Both the position numbers and the translations under genes were made by a program. The notes below the pieces were generated by a model that did not search any database, was not told where the DNA came from, and saw only the letters and a list, made by a program, of their open reading frames with translations. Positions 11,173 to 23,288 of a DNA stretch of 64,000 bases are shown here, one piece after another (the stretch's first letter is position 1; each line of letters begins with the position of its first letter). Location of the stretch: assembly GCA_012932295.1 (NCBI GenBank), contig JAAONU010000010.1:27835348-27899347 (forward strand), written 5' to 3'. The DNA comes from Cyclina sinensis (taxonomy: Eukaryota > Mollusca > Bivalvia > Venerida > Veneridae).

Positions 11173-13085
11173 TACGGTTGGATCTGATTTTATACCGCAA
11201 GATTTGGAATTTCGCCAAAACGATAACACATAATAAAAACACAATAATTATTGATCTCCTGAATTTTGTGTTACTCATTTATGTTTTAAGTGAGACGCTG
11301 TACACTGTATACTTGTGGAGCTGTTTTATTTTGAAACGACAAAAGGCTTGGAAATATCAGTCATTATTAGGCCTCAAAACAAGATTAAGAAAGGAAACAC
11401 TATAAATTATTTTATATAAGTGAAGTATGAATACAATGTGCAGTTTAGAGGTACATATAAATGATTAAATGAGTTAAAGTTACTATCTAAACTGCCTGAA
11501 GTTGCATGTCTATTTATTTATCTAAACGAAAGAGCAACTCTATTTAAAGTGACACGAATCTGTATATAACTATGTGCATAATTAGCGATTAATTTCAAGG
11601 TAACTATCTGGTATAATGGACATCAGTCTCTTATTTTTTAATTGGGAATTTGCCCCTCCTCCTCCCCCACCTAACAACCCTCAAACCACCTACTGCGAAC
11701 GCAAATGTCTTTTCGAAAAAAAAGAATATATAGCACACTAATTTGGTAAGATATTGGTGAATTTTAAGGAAAAAAAACGTGAATAAAAACATAAAAAACG
11801 ACTGAGGTCTTTTAGTCCGCTCGACTAAATGCATTAAAAGGTTTACGGATCAATATAAATGAAACATACTACGAAATTTCAAACCTAGTTGAATTTAAGT
11901 CACATTTGAAGGGTTAACATAATCGATGTTTGATTTAAAATATAATATCAAGTGGTATAACCGATTTGCTGATCAAAGTCTATACTAGTTAAGTCATGTG
12001 TACAAAAGCTAGTTTGTCATATTTTTCTTCGTTTCTTTTAATCAATCATAAACAGTTCTATTCTCGACTTTTGAATTCTAAATTCATCGCTTGTCGATCT
12101 TTACCAACGCAAAGGTATTGAACACCTGAAATTTTGCGTATTCATGCATCGAACAAAGACATTTAGAATTGATCATTTTCTTTAACAAAACTTTATCTTT
12201 TCAGTTTGGAAAATTGAACAAATGCACAAGTCCTTTTTGGCTGAATTTAAATTTTAAAGAAAGATCGGAAATAATTTACATTTGCCATGTATTTCACACT
12301 GAGTATTGTGTAATTCTATGCATTCATCAATGCATTCATATGGGGGTTGCTTTGAGGGGGAATGGGGAAATCTGATTTCATCGGCTCGATATTTGATTTG
12401 TCTCTTTCAAATCTAAACGCTGAAGGTAATAAACAAGTCTCAAAACGTTTGTGGTAACATTCCACACGAGTTTTTATTATATTTTATCATTTTATGTCAT
12501 TTAAATCGTTACGTAAAAAGTAAAATCAAACTTGTTGATTAAAACAATTGAAAACCAGAGATTGGTTTATATAGTGCAGACCTGAGATTGTTTTATATAA
12601 AGTGACACATGGCACTGAAATCAACACACAATTGTTCCATTGCCGCAGCACATGTTTACCCAAAATAATTTTAAGGTATAACTCTCTTACTCACTTGTTT
12701 TCTTGAATGTGGTTTCTATACCTTATATTTCCCAATTACTTTTAAAAATAACGTACAGGTGTAATTGTTATTCATACATTTCTTGCAAAATGCCAAAACC
12801 TATAAAGACAATTAAAAACACAACCGTCTATTAAGTTAAAGATAGAAAATAAATGTTTTCCAAAAGAAAATTTCATATATGTTTTCATCCTTAGTGTAAG
12901 ACTTTATTGAAAATAGGTCGTTGTTGTTGTTGTTTTTTTCTTTCAAATCGGTTTTGAAGATTCAAATCTTATAAATATATTAGTACATTTTTTTCTGTGT
13001 TTCTATAAATTTATATAATTCTTGTCTGACGGGGTTACTTATAAATTTCAAACAACATTTAGATTAATTATCACTATTTCATTTT
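11173..13085. other. block A non-coding sequence
   Basis: Aligns with 23187-23290 and then 25525-28840 of block B, minus B's two insertions. A short extra segment of ~100 bp sits near 12660-12760. No gene seen. Confidence 0.6.
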
Positions 13086-13088
13086 CAT

Positions 13089-13405
13089 AGTGGCGAGTTT
13101 TTAAAATACGACAGAGCGTTTATTGAAGATGAATATGCAGCAGAGCGTCTGGATCTGGATATTTTCTGACATCCTTATACTGAGGTCCCGCGATCCTATT
13201 TTGGGCCCAATTTGTGGACCTAGTTTAACAATGTGTAATTATTTGATTGGGTTATGCCCCTTAGGGCATTACTCAGTATAGTGGAGAGTTTTTGACTGCG
13301 ACAGAGCGTCTATTGACTATGAAAATGCAGCAGAGAGTAAGGAGCCTGAGATTTTCTGACATTCTTGCTATGCGGCCTGCAATTTTATCTGTGGACCATT
13401 TTACC
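13089..13405. repeat. two diverged ~190-bp tandem units
   Basis: Both units run from 'tagtgg.gagttttt' through 'cgacagagcgt.tattga', 'gcagcagag' and 'attttctgacat' to 'tgtggacc'. The first starts at about 13089 and the second at 13279. Block B has the same pair at 28840-29095, so the tandem predates the A/B duplication. Confidence 0.75.
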
Positions 13406-13587
13406 GTAGAGGCGTGTTTCACAATTCTAATAAAAAAATGATACACACATTAGATTTGATATTTTAAAAATGAAGCCTCAATTCAGTAAATGTTTAGAAC
13501 GTCATCAATCCAGTATACAAAAAATGTCTTTAATACCAGTAGGTGGTGTGAGTGTTGCTAATATAACCGTTTTTGGCTCCATCTTTT

Positions 13588-13655
13588 TGAATTTGTTTAT
13601 CGTCGGTACCTGTTGCCAATAACACCGACGCTACATGAGGAGGTTAGTTATTGGG
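13588..13655 (-). repeat. SINE 3'-tail fragment
   Basis: Contains the reverse of the SINE tail core ('tatcgtcggtacctgttgcc', then 'caccgacg' and 'ggttagttattgg'). It matches 29188-29252 in block B at the collinear place, so it inserted before the duplication. Confidence 0.75.
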
Positions 13656-13659
13656 CATA

Positions 13660-14845
13660 AACCATTTGATCATTTTTCTGTACGGAAAATTGCCAGTATT
13701 GTATTCCTGTATGTACAGTTGGAGCGTTAGTGTTATCCAATATTATGTAATTCTATGTTCCGATCCGATTTTTGCCGAAGCATTACGTATTTTTACAATG
13801 TGCTACCTGTTGAATCAATTTGCGAAGTCGTGTTATTCCGGAAATCCTTGGATAGAATCACGGAACTGTCTGGTAATATTGTGTAGGAACATTGAATCTT
13901 ATTTTTTTGAAATCTATTAATAGTAACAAGTAACTGATAAGAGATACATGTAACTTTTTGAAGGTTGGCAAAAAAATGGCGGTTGATAAAAATGCAAAAC
14001 ATAGTAATGTTGTAATTTCAGCTACAAAGTCATCTATCATCAAACAATTCAATATTTTATATCATTTAAAAAGTCTGTAAACTCATATTTTATATGTCTA
14101 AAAAATAATTGTCAAAACTGTTCACTTTCTTGTTTGTAAATGGTTAAACTTAGTGCATCTAAGCTGAAACGACAGATATAAATAAGTTTATTTTGTGTTT
14201 GTGTTTTTATTAAGCAAACATTCAAAGTCTGTTTCTATTTTCAAAATATGAATTTAAAGAGCTTTCAAATGATGTAAAATGATTCAATGTTTATGTTTAA
14301 TGTTTTCAAATAGTAAAATTCGGCTCACAAAGAAAAACGTTATCTATTTAATAAAGTTAAAAATTCTGTCTGGTTCCCGGTAGTACTTTGCACCTGGTCT
14401 TTATGTTGAATTATATTAAAGTAATCAAAGCATGGTCATAGTTTATTATCATAAATTGATATAACAAGTATATTTGTTATTCTATTCAGGCATGTTTGTT
14501 ATTTTGTTCAAGCATGTTATTCCATGAAATTCATGTTATTTTTTAATTAACAAAACAAAGTTTCAGTTTCATAATAATCACAATTAACATCAAGAGATAT
14601 ATGGAAATAAAAGGTTGAAAAAATATGTTGTTGTTCTTCTTCAAAAAATTTGTGCATTACCTTAGTTATAATATGTCTGAACAGACAGGTCTTCAATTGA
14701 AAGATATAGATTAAATTTCTTTTATTTGCATCTGCAAACAAAATAGAGTGCTGTACCTTAAGGTTCCTTAGAAAAATAGTAGAAACCATACACTCAAATG
14801 GAATCAAGTCCATTTGAATTTCTCTTGTTAATTTTTATCATATGA
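13660..14845. other. A-specific ~1.2 kb segment
   Basis: Block B jumps from the equivalent of 13660 to that of 14845. This segment is therefore an insertion in A or a deletion in B. No terminal repeats are evident. It contains the 14390-14755 repeat and no gene. Confidence 0.6.
14390..14755 (-). repeat. dispersed repeat, inverted partner of 34345-34737
   Basis: The reverse complement matches 34345-34737 over nearly its full length: 'gagtgctg'/'gagcactc' end, 'tgaagacctgtct', 'acatgaatttcatggaataac', 'accatgctttgat' and a 'ggtctttatgttgaattat' end. It also has a small internal repeat of 'aataacatgcttgaaca' type. An open frame of ~60 codons is shared, but substitutions fall at all codon positions. 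Confidence 0.8.
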
Positions 14846-15469
14846 AACCCTAATAAAACTCTGTTCTGTTTACTTAATATGGAACACATCAGTGCCAAAA
14901 GACGGTCGGATGCTGCATTTTAAAGGGATAATGTATGTTTTTTCATAAATAAAAGAAATCCAGTTTCTGAAAGAATTCTAAAACTGACAAACTGGCATGG
15001 AAACCTTTTAACTTGTGTCACAATCTTTGCAACTAACCATCGTCTTCATTTTACGCTAATCAATCATTTCAAGTAGTAGGCTTTATCTGAGATAAGTTGT
15101 GTACGTCAACGGACACAGGTTATATCTGATTCTTTAAGGAGTATATTGTGTATATTCGTGAAAAATGAAATGTTTTTATCAAGCGTTTCGTTTCCCGTCT
15201 TAATAGAATGCGCTTTAAAGTCATTAAAATCTCATTAATATTTGGATGTGTCTCATCACTTAAAAGAGCAATATTTTTGGAAATTGTGCAAAGAAGCAAT
15301 TTTTACGCTTTGTTGAAAATACAAAACAAACATGCATTTATTTGAATAACTTTAAAGGTTTCATAAATATCGGGGTTGCCAACATACACACACACCTCTT
15401 GAATCGATACACATTGGCCGCTGTGTTAAACTTTGTTTGCATTCGTCATAGCAAAAAGCAATCACCTGT

Positions 15470-15490
15470 AACTCATGCGCATGCGCACAG
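15470..15490. promoter_or_regulatory. NRF-1-like GCGCATGCGC palindrome
   Basis: The sequence 'tgcgcatgcgca' is a perfect match to the palindromic NRF-1 consensus. The collinear place in block B (about 29920-29935) reads 'tgtgcatgcgca', one base away. No transcript start can be shown nearby, so this is a candidate site only. Confidence 0.3.
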
Positions 15491-17051
15491 TGTTGACAAT
15501 TTGTACCGCTAAAATGCTGATCAGACAAGTTAACGTTTTTTTTTTTAAGAAATAAAAAGAGTAACCACTTACCGTTAAAGATTTTACCAAGTTCCTTAGT
15601 GTAAGGTTGAATTTGATTTTAAGATTGCAGAAAAGTTATGCATCTAACTCGCCAAATCAAGTTTTGAAACAACAGTTTATGTCTCTCATTAACATCAACA
15701 TACATGCATATCTTTTACCGGAGTTCTATTATAAAAAACACAATTTTATTGCATTGAAAGCTTTCTTGGTTCTCCCATGATGTGAATAGAAGTCACAAAG
15801 CACATGTGTAGTAAATTTAGATCAAATCTTTACAAACTCATATGCTAGTAATAAAGAACGTGTTATAAGAGTAACATTTAAACACACATTTACAATTTTC
15901 CTGATTTGTTTAATCTTCTGCATTTCAACACTGTTCCTTTATCAAAAAATATAGAAAGCATTATTGTAAATCCAAACATAATGTGAACATATGCATTTTA
16001 TTCATATTATTTCTTTACTACCACTATAAAGGTTAATCACAGGCATTGAAAGGAAAATGATGTGCGCAGGTATTTATATTTACGGGAATAGCTGGGAAAC
16101 CATGAAATTTGATCTGCTATGTAGTTTGACGACCGCCTGAACAACAATAAACCATTGCAGTGTTAAGACATGTTGGCAAATAAAATAAATAGAAATCGAT
16201 TTGCAATCGGTTTTCCTTCAATACACGTTAGTAAACAGACAAGTAAAATGTCCCTCATCGATTAAAGATATCACAGTAAATTAAAACGAAGATATCTTAA
16301 GTGCATTGTCTTAAGAAGGCGACTTGTGCTTGTGAAAATGTAAAATATAAGAATTCTATTTTAAGTAAACACAACAAGAAATGTATAATCGTATTTTTGC
16401 AAAACATATTTATCTTCGTAAAAGAAAAACAAATGTCAGAAAATACTGTAGAAAGATACTGTAAAAGAAATTAAATAAATAAGGAACAAATAGAAATAGA
16501 AATATGAGTGATATGAACGCCAAATGATTTCAACCCCCCAAAATGTGTTTGTCAGAAAAAGTTCAATTTCAACAAAATCTCGAAACATATATCATCTGAG
16601 ACAACACCTTGTTAGAAGATGTATGCTGAGTTGTATTCATATCGTGCTTAGCTTACAAGAACAACCTTCTGATTGTATTTTACAGAATGTTTCGGAAACG
16701 AAGAAAACAATGTTTTAAAATGATCACATACGAGTTCATTATCCAAACAGATTGGCATCGTTTTAACGTAGCATATTTTTACACTGACTATTTTGTGAGA
16801 AGGTTTCTTTGATTCAGTCATGATTGTTTAAAACTCAAAGATCTTTAAAAAAATGTTTAGAACACGTACACATTTTTCCGGTTCTCTTTAGCCGACACCC
16901 TTGCATTCTTTGAATGTCTTTGTATTACATTTGTATTATCAAACAAGATGTATGACCAATAACGTTATAAAACAGAGTGCATGTTCTAAGATCATATCAT
17001 ATCAAAGACATAACAAAGATTTAATTAATATATGTACATAAAATCGTACCT

Positions 17052-17567
17052 TCCATAATAGCTGTAAATTCAATTTACTGCTGGACAAACTCTTACCTTC
17101 CATAACAGATGTAAATTCAATTTACTGCTAGACAAACTCTTACCTTCCATAACAGTTGTAAATTCAATTTACTGCTGGGCCAGTTCTTACAATCCATAAC
17201 AGTTGTCAATTCCATTCACTACTGGGCCAATTCTTAGCTTCCATAACAGTTGTAAATTCAATTCACTGCTGGGCCAATTCTTACTTTCCATAACAGTTGT
17301 ATATTCAATTTACTACTGTGTCAATTCTTACTTTCCTTAACAGTTGTAAATTCAATTTATTGCTGGGTCAGTTCTGACCTTCCATAGTAGTTGTAAATTC
17401 AATTCACTACTGGGTCATTTCTTTCCTTCCATAACAGTTGTAAATTCAGTTTATTACTGGGTCAGTTCTTACCGTTCATAACAGTTGTAAATTCAATTCA
17501 CTACTGTGTCAATTCTTACCTTCCATAACTACTGGGTCAGTTCTGACCTTCCATAACAGTTGTGGAT
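17052..17567. repeat. 47-bp minisatellite, about 11 units
   Basis: Units begin 'ttccataacagttgtaaattcaa' and continue to 'actgctgggccaattcttac'. Starts at 17052, 17099, 17146 and 17193 fix the 47-bp period. The last unit is shortened where the next array begins. Confidence 0.92.
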
Positions 17568-17568
17568 T

Positions 17569-17716
17569 GTTCCCCTATCTACTAAAGAGATGGGGGGATG
17601 TTCCCCTATCTACTACTGAGATGGGGGAATGTTCCTTTATCTACTGAAGAGATGGGGGAATGTTCCCCTATCTTTTAGGTGAGATGGGGGAATGTTCCCC
17701 CATCTATGTTCCCCCA
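17569..17716. repeat. 31-bp palindromic minisatellite, 4-5 units
   Basis: Units start at 17569, 17600, 17631, 17662 and 17694. Each pairs 'ttcccctatct' with 'agatgggggaa' around a ~9-base spacer, so every unit can fold as a hairpin. The array ends in a C-rich half unit. Confidence 0.9.
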
Positions 17717-20702
17717 GTAAAAGGACAAATGGAATTTCCTTTTTTATACTGGAAGGCCTTTTGTACATTTTCTCAGTTTTGTCTTGACAAAAAGATCATG
17801 TTACTGTGACAGATTCTATGTCCGTGATATTTTCAACAATAGCTAGGTGAGTGCCGACTGGAACCGTAGGTCCGAAGAAATGTTGAAAAGATAAATCATA
17901 ATATTTGGGCTGTTTTCAAAGAGTAGTGGGTCATTGAAGTACACAAGGCTGTTTTTAACAACTTATTGGTATCCCGAAACCAGATAAAGGGTTTAACGTT
18001 TAAACATGTATTTCCTTTCAAGAATTTCTATTCACCTTACAATTGTTTTATTTTTTATACAAGTCCGCTTTAAAATAGCTGATTTACAATCACTAAGTGT
18101 AATCATTACCTTCAGATTTAAAATAAATTTAAATTATGTATAAAAAGTGTGTATACTCTGCATTATAACATCAAAATGCATTTTTATGCAAAGCTTGCTG
18201 CCTCATAAAAAATCCATTTACGCACAGGAATACCAGACATAGTTTTAAACTCATATAAAAAATCAAAGTTTATCTGCATTACCAAATATGGAAGTATAAT
18301 TGTAAAGACGTAACCGGATATACGACGAGCCTTTGAAAATATTTGTTAATAATACAAATCATATCGATTTGAAATTCAGATTAACGTTTGCCAAATATCG
18401 GCAGACTTTTGTGAATATAAATGCATCTTCGATTTCCTCTTTCCTCTAAAAAGAACAAATATTTTATAAATATTCTAGAAAAAAGTTTCATTAAAAACCT
18501 GTCACCCGAGAAGGTCTGTGCCATTTTTGCACTGCGAAACAATATCTGCAGCGAAATGTCGCATGACGTTACCGTAAAAAATATTAATGCCGTGAAAAAT
18601 GGTAGAAAAATCAATATGTATGTCCGGTTATGATGGGGTTCACTTAATAAAACGAAATGGATTTTTTTTTTCAATGTACTGCTCTATTACACCGCATAGA
18701 CGGGTTGAGATTCCGTTAATGCGGCTATTTGCAATGCATAAAAGGAATGAAGACGTTTATGCGGCAAAGCTCAACGCATAAATGGAATGAAGCCGTTTTG
18801 TGGCGCAACTGTGCCTTTATGCCGCATATGTGGATTGCTTCAAAAATTCCGAAAGGGACCTGACATTTACAAAACCGTTTATATAACTTGGGATTTGTTT
18901 GGCATATGTATTTGCACTTTGATTCTGGTTACTTAGCTGAAAATGGGACAGCTTACTAAAGGTATTACAATACTAGTAAACATTTTGTCATCCCTCAATA
19001 AATCGACCTTTTTTAAGAATATAATGTCTTAGGACAAAATATAGACATTATGGGACACTTTTACCGTGGGGGTGTCAAGAAATGACTAATATTCACTTCA
19101 AATCTCACCCGAATTACTGGATGAAACATAATGTTTTTATCTAAGACTGAATACAAAATATAACTGTTACTTGTTATGCAATCATTCATATTATGAATGC
19201 CTACAGACTGCTGACAAAAATATAAAAAAAAAAAATAAAATGAAAAGCCAAAAGTGAAAAGAAACGAAATATGATTGTACGAACATAGAACGAATTTACC
19301 CAACCCACTTCATTATGAGGGAATATTATCAACGTAAACATCAACATATACCTTCGGGGCTTCAATAAGCTATAATTATTTTTTATATATGTACATTTCT
19401 TAACAAATTGGCAAAATATCAAATACTTTTACTGTCTAGTTTTGGAAAAAAATATAACTGATATCACAGATACCCTAATTTTCATCGATTTACCATGTTG
19501 AAAAGCTTTGTTACAATTGAAATATATTCAAAACGAAAACAGTTGAATTTGAAATCTATAAAAGTCATTGTTGTAAAAACCAAAACAATGTAAATCTGCC
19601 AAAAACTAAAGAAAATATTTGGCTTAAGTGGGGTTTAAACCCACGCCTTTCTGTAAAATTGTCTCATTCCTACACAAATTTATCCAACAGATGCTCTTCA
19701 CAGCGGAGGTAGGGTAGTCGGAATCTTATACCTTAAAATGACCTTCAGTTTCGCCTCGGCGATAATCACATTACGTAGCTCTATAACCTTAATTCCATTG
19801 ACCACACCATCGGGTAATATTTGTCTAATATTGCTAAGAATTACACTATGTAAAGTACTAAGTTAATTTTGAATAGTATTATTTACTTTTCAGTCCATTA
19901 CATAAACAATAAAGTTTACTAAAAAGCAGCATTATAACTTACAGTAAACATACTCTTATACTAGTTAAACCTAAATTTATTATTTTGAATATTAAATGAA
20001 CAACTAACTTAAAGATATAATATGTTATTGTAGCATATGTTAAATATCGGCTATGGCCTATATCAAAACGTTCTATCTTTTTTACAATTAGGTCAACGTA
20101 TTTTTAAGTTAAATTTTATTTTAAGCATCAACTTATGAAAGTATTAAATAAATATGCGGTCAAACCAAACTAACTAGATTGTGGAGCTATGTTTACTATT
20201 CGAGACAACATCAATTTAATACACAATGCAGTGAACTTTGCTACATTCTTCCCTGTGGATATCCAACCTCTTTATTTAGCACGTAGTTTGAAAGAAGGTC
20301 ACTGTGACACACGTATGAGGGTGTTTACCCCCCCCCCCCATTTCGACTTTAGAAACATTTGATACACTGTCCTCCAGTCCCCACTAATGCAGTTTGTCTT
20401 TCGAGTTAAATGTAACCAGCTTTTAGAATCGCATACAAACACGATCAAACTACCATCAGAGACATCTTTTTTTCATATATTGGTCGAGCAAATGTTCGGT
20501 CGCTTCGAACGGTTGGTACTGTATTTCTGTCGCATAATGCACTGGTCAATGTAAACCCCGGTCCGCGTCCCGGATGGTCCCAGTGAAAAGACCAGTGTTT
20601 TAATCATTTCCGATGTCCCCGCGGTGTCAGTATCGGGTGATTTTTCCTTGTTCAAAACAACCGGGACTATAGCCTGAAACGGAGCGGGTGCAATGAGCCG
20701 TG

Positions 20703-20730
20703 TTTTTTTTTTTTTTTTTTTTTTTTTTTT
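20703..20730. repeat. T28 homopolymer
   Basis: An uninterrupted run of 28 T. The GC-rich words on either side ('gtccccg', 'gggact', 'cccgg') recur on both sides of it. This could be the tail of a retroposed sequence or the middle of a small repeat; I cannot decide which. Confidence 0.8.
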
Positions 20731-21373
20731 GGCATGTCCCCGTGATACTGGGACTTTATCCGGGTGGAAAAGTCAAAGTCCCGTGTTTTTCCCGGGGAAG
20801 GGGGGCGTTGTTTACTTTGATTGGTAAACAACCAAACGGTTTACTTATTTATATTAATTAAACAGGTCCCTGGCGTGAAACGCGCGATGCAACGATCGGA
20901 GTCTAAGGATCAGTTGCTACAGTTAAGCATCAAAGGATTGAAAAAAAAATCGGCACCTGCACTGGCACAAATCGTGCGCTGTACGGTCCTAGTCCGATTT
21001 CAATTTTTTGTTGAATAATGTTGCGATGGCATAATCCGAACAGAGCCTGCCAGGAGGAAAAGTTCGGTAATTCGTGCACATGTCATCGAACTGCAAACGG
21101 TAAACGTCGGGAGAAAGCACTTGGACATATATTCGAATTAAAACATGTTCCTATTGAAGCAGCCCATACGGCCATACATGCTATCATTTGTTCCTTTTAT
21201 TTTGCGACAAATGCCTCTTTGCTGCTGTTCATTAAAAATGATATTTTGAGAACTTGTATAAAAAGTGTTTCTCTAGGAATTAATGTTGGTCATTTCTCCC
21301 AAAGTATGCAAGTTATTGTGATTTTTCCGTGTATAAAATTGCAACTTGTGGTTTGACTTGGAAAAAGACATCG

Positions 21374-21475
21374 CCTATCAAAACAAAAAAATGCTCGATG
21401 TCTCTTCGACAAGTCTGATTAATTGGACAAGCCTATCAAAAATGTTCTCAATGTCTCTTCGACAAGTCTGATTTG
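21374..21475. repeat. two-copy tandem duplication of ~55 bp
   Basis: The words 'cctatcaaaa', 'atgtctcttcgacaagtctg' and 'att' occur twice in the same order with few differences. Confidence 0.85.
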
Positions 21476-23288
21476 TTGCACTACCACCACAAGTAAATTC
21501 GGTCGTTACAAAGCCGAGAATATTTTTCACTTTTAATTTTAAATTTTCTTAAACTTTCTATCACTTCAGTTTTCTTTCATTTAATTGTTTTGCTTTATGT
21601 ACAAAAAGGTAAAATATAAACGTAAAAAAGAATATTTCGTAGAAATAACAAATATAGATTGTTTTGGTCGCATGATACACCTATCATCACGATGGTTATA
21701 GTGATGTATCAAAGCGTGATGTAACCGGTGCGAGGAGTTTGAGAAAATTATTGATAAAATCAGGAGCTATACAAATCTTGAAATAATTGTGTTATTTTCT
21801 TTGCAACCATAACACTGCGTTGTGCCATTTATAACTATACTGGTATAGGAAAGTTACAGCTGTATTGTAAGGAAGCTAACGTTATAAATTTGCACACTTT
21901 CCAAGTGTTTTTTTTTTGAAGCTTGACTTCAAAGCAACTTTTAGAAGTAAACAAACATTTTCTTTTTTCTTATTTTCTTATTTGGCACCTGTCGTTTATG
22001 TTTAGATAAATGTCTAAATTAAACCATACTAACTTAAACACACAAAAAAGAATGAACTACGTAGAAGTCTGCATCAAGTTTTATTGATATAAAGTATACT
22101 GCAGAAATCAACTTTATACAATTTACATCGAAGTGAAATATGAAATATGAATTCTTTATGATTTCAGACAGTATATGGTAATCTTAAAACGCTACAATAA
22201 TAAACATGTATCACTGTTTCCTACTTTCCTATTCTATTTTGAAAATTTCAAAGAACACTATTAGCATCGATAATGAACTGTATATGGTGGTATTACGTAG
22301 TCTTGTTAGTTCATCTGGAATTTTTTTTCGGCGTAGATGTATTAAAACCGATTTTGGCCTACATAATTTGTAATAAAATTGTTAAATACAAGTAGGAATT
22401 TGCCTTTGAATAAAGAGCTGCTGGGCAGAATCCGTAATTGGTTGTTTAACTGCGCTTGAAAATAATGCAATAATCATGATAATTGTAACATTATTACAGT
22501 CATAAATCAAATATGAAAAAGTTTGCTATATTATTTTTCGAACATTGCCTTTTGTTTCAAAAGACTAACATGACCCTTTTATAATGTTCAAAAGCCTCGA
22601 TGAAGACACTTTTATATGACAGATATTAGCGTATTTGATACCTGTCTGAAAAAAATGTAATGATAATGTAAGGTATTCTAAAGGACAACGAAAGTGTGCC
22701 ACTTTATGTCTCGTCAGAAAGACATTTATCAATGTTCGTAGATATAAGCCGGGTATTTATCTAACTTACGCTGGATAACAAACAGCCTGAGTTTACCATT
22801 AGAACTATCTTATCAAATAATCTTACTAATTGCCTAAATAAAAAAAATGATTGATTATATTCTTTACTTCTAACATTAATCATCATAAATAAATGACAGG
22901 AATGGTATACCAGACAAAGAAAATAATGCGCTTCTAGCATATGTTCTTATCGCTCTATTGAGCTTTATTTTATTGGATGCGGGATTTTCTATAGGTGTTG
23001 TTGAAGAATGCAGCAAAGCAAATAAAACATTTAAGGCTTTATTTTAATAATGTGGTCAAAAGTTCGAGTCACTTAAGTGTAAGAAATATTTTTAAAAATT
23101 GCCCGTGCTCTGAAATACTGATTTAGTGTTGCACCACTTTTAAAATTGCATGAATCAGTTTGAACAGCTATGCTAACGGTTGGATCTGATTTTGTACTGC
23201 GAGATTTGGAATTTCGCCAAAATGATGTCAGATAATAAAAACACAATAATTGTTGATCTCCTGAATTTTGTTTGACTCAATTATGTTT

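Larger units (their letters stand above)
6031..16944. repeat. segmental duplication, copy A (partner 21771-31205)
   Basis: This ~10.9 kb block aligns collinearly and in direct orientation with 21771-31205. Anchors occur along the whole length: 'gaagtctgcatcaag' near 6300 and 22060, 'tctcgtcagaaagacattta' near 8850 and 22710, 'aacgacaaaaggc' near 11335 and 25560, and 'atgcgcacag' near 15480 and 29930. Single-base differences and small indels are frequent. Large length differences come from copy-specific insertions, listed separately. Between these the sequence holds no gene I can support. Confidence 0.92.
17717..21770. other. spacer between duplication copies A and B, no gene supported
   Basis: It contains a CpG-containing patch near 18690-18840 with repeated 'atgcggc'/'gcataaa' words. 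A GC-richer stretch runs about 20500-21120 with several CCCGG/GTCCC words around the T run at 20703. Open frames at 20821-21018 and 21018-21356 (+) have no recognisable family. No RNA gene was seen. Confidence 0.5.

Noticed and set aside
14547..14813. 88-codon frame (-) with a similar 70-codon frame at 34367-34579
   Set aside because: The two copies of this repeat differ more often at amino-acid-changing than at silent positions in the shared frame, so no selection for protein is visible.
19625..19735. tRNA-like sequence on the minus strand with a GGTTTAAACCC box B look-alike
   Set aside because: No consistent cloverleaf could be drawn and box A is poor.
20821..21356. Two consecutive frames (+) in the GC-richer patch
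   Set aside because: No recognisable domain or splice structure; could be chance frames.
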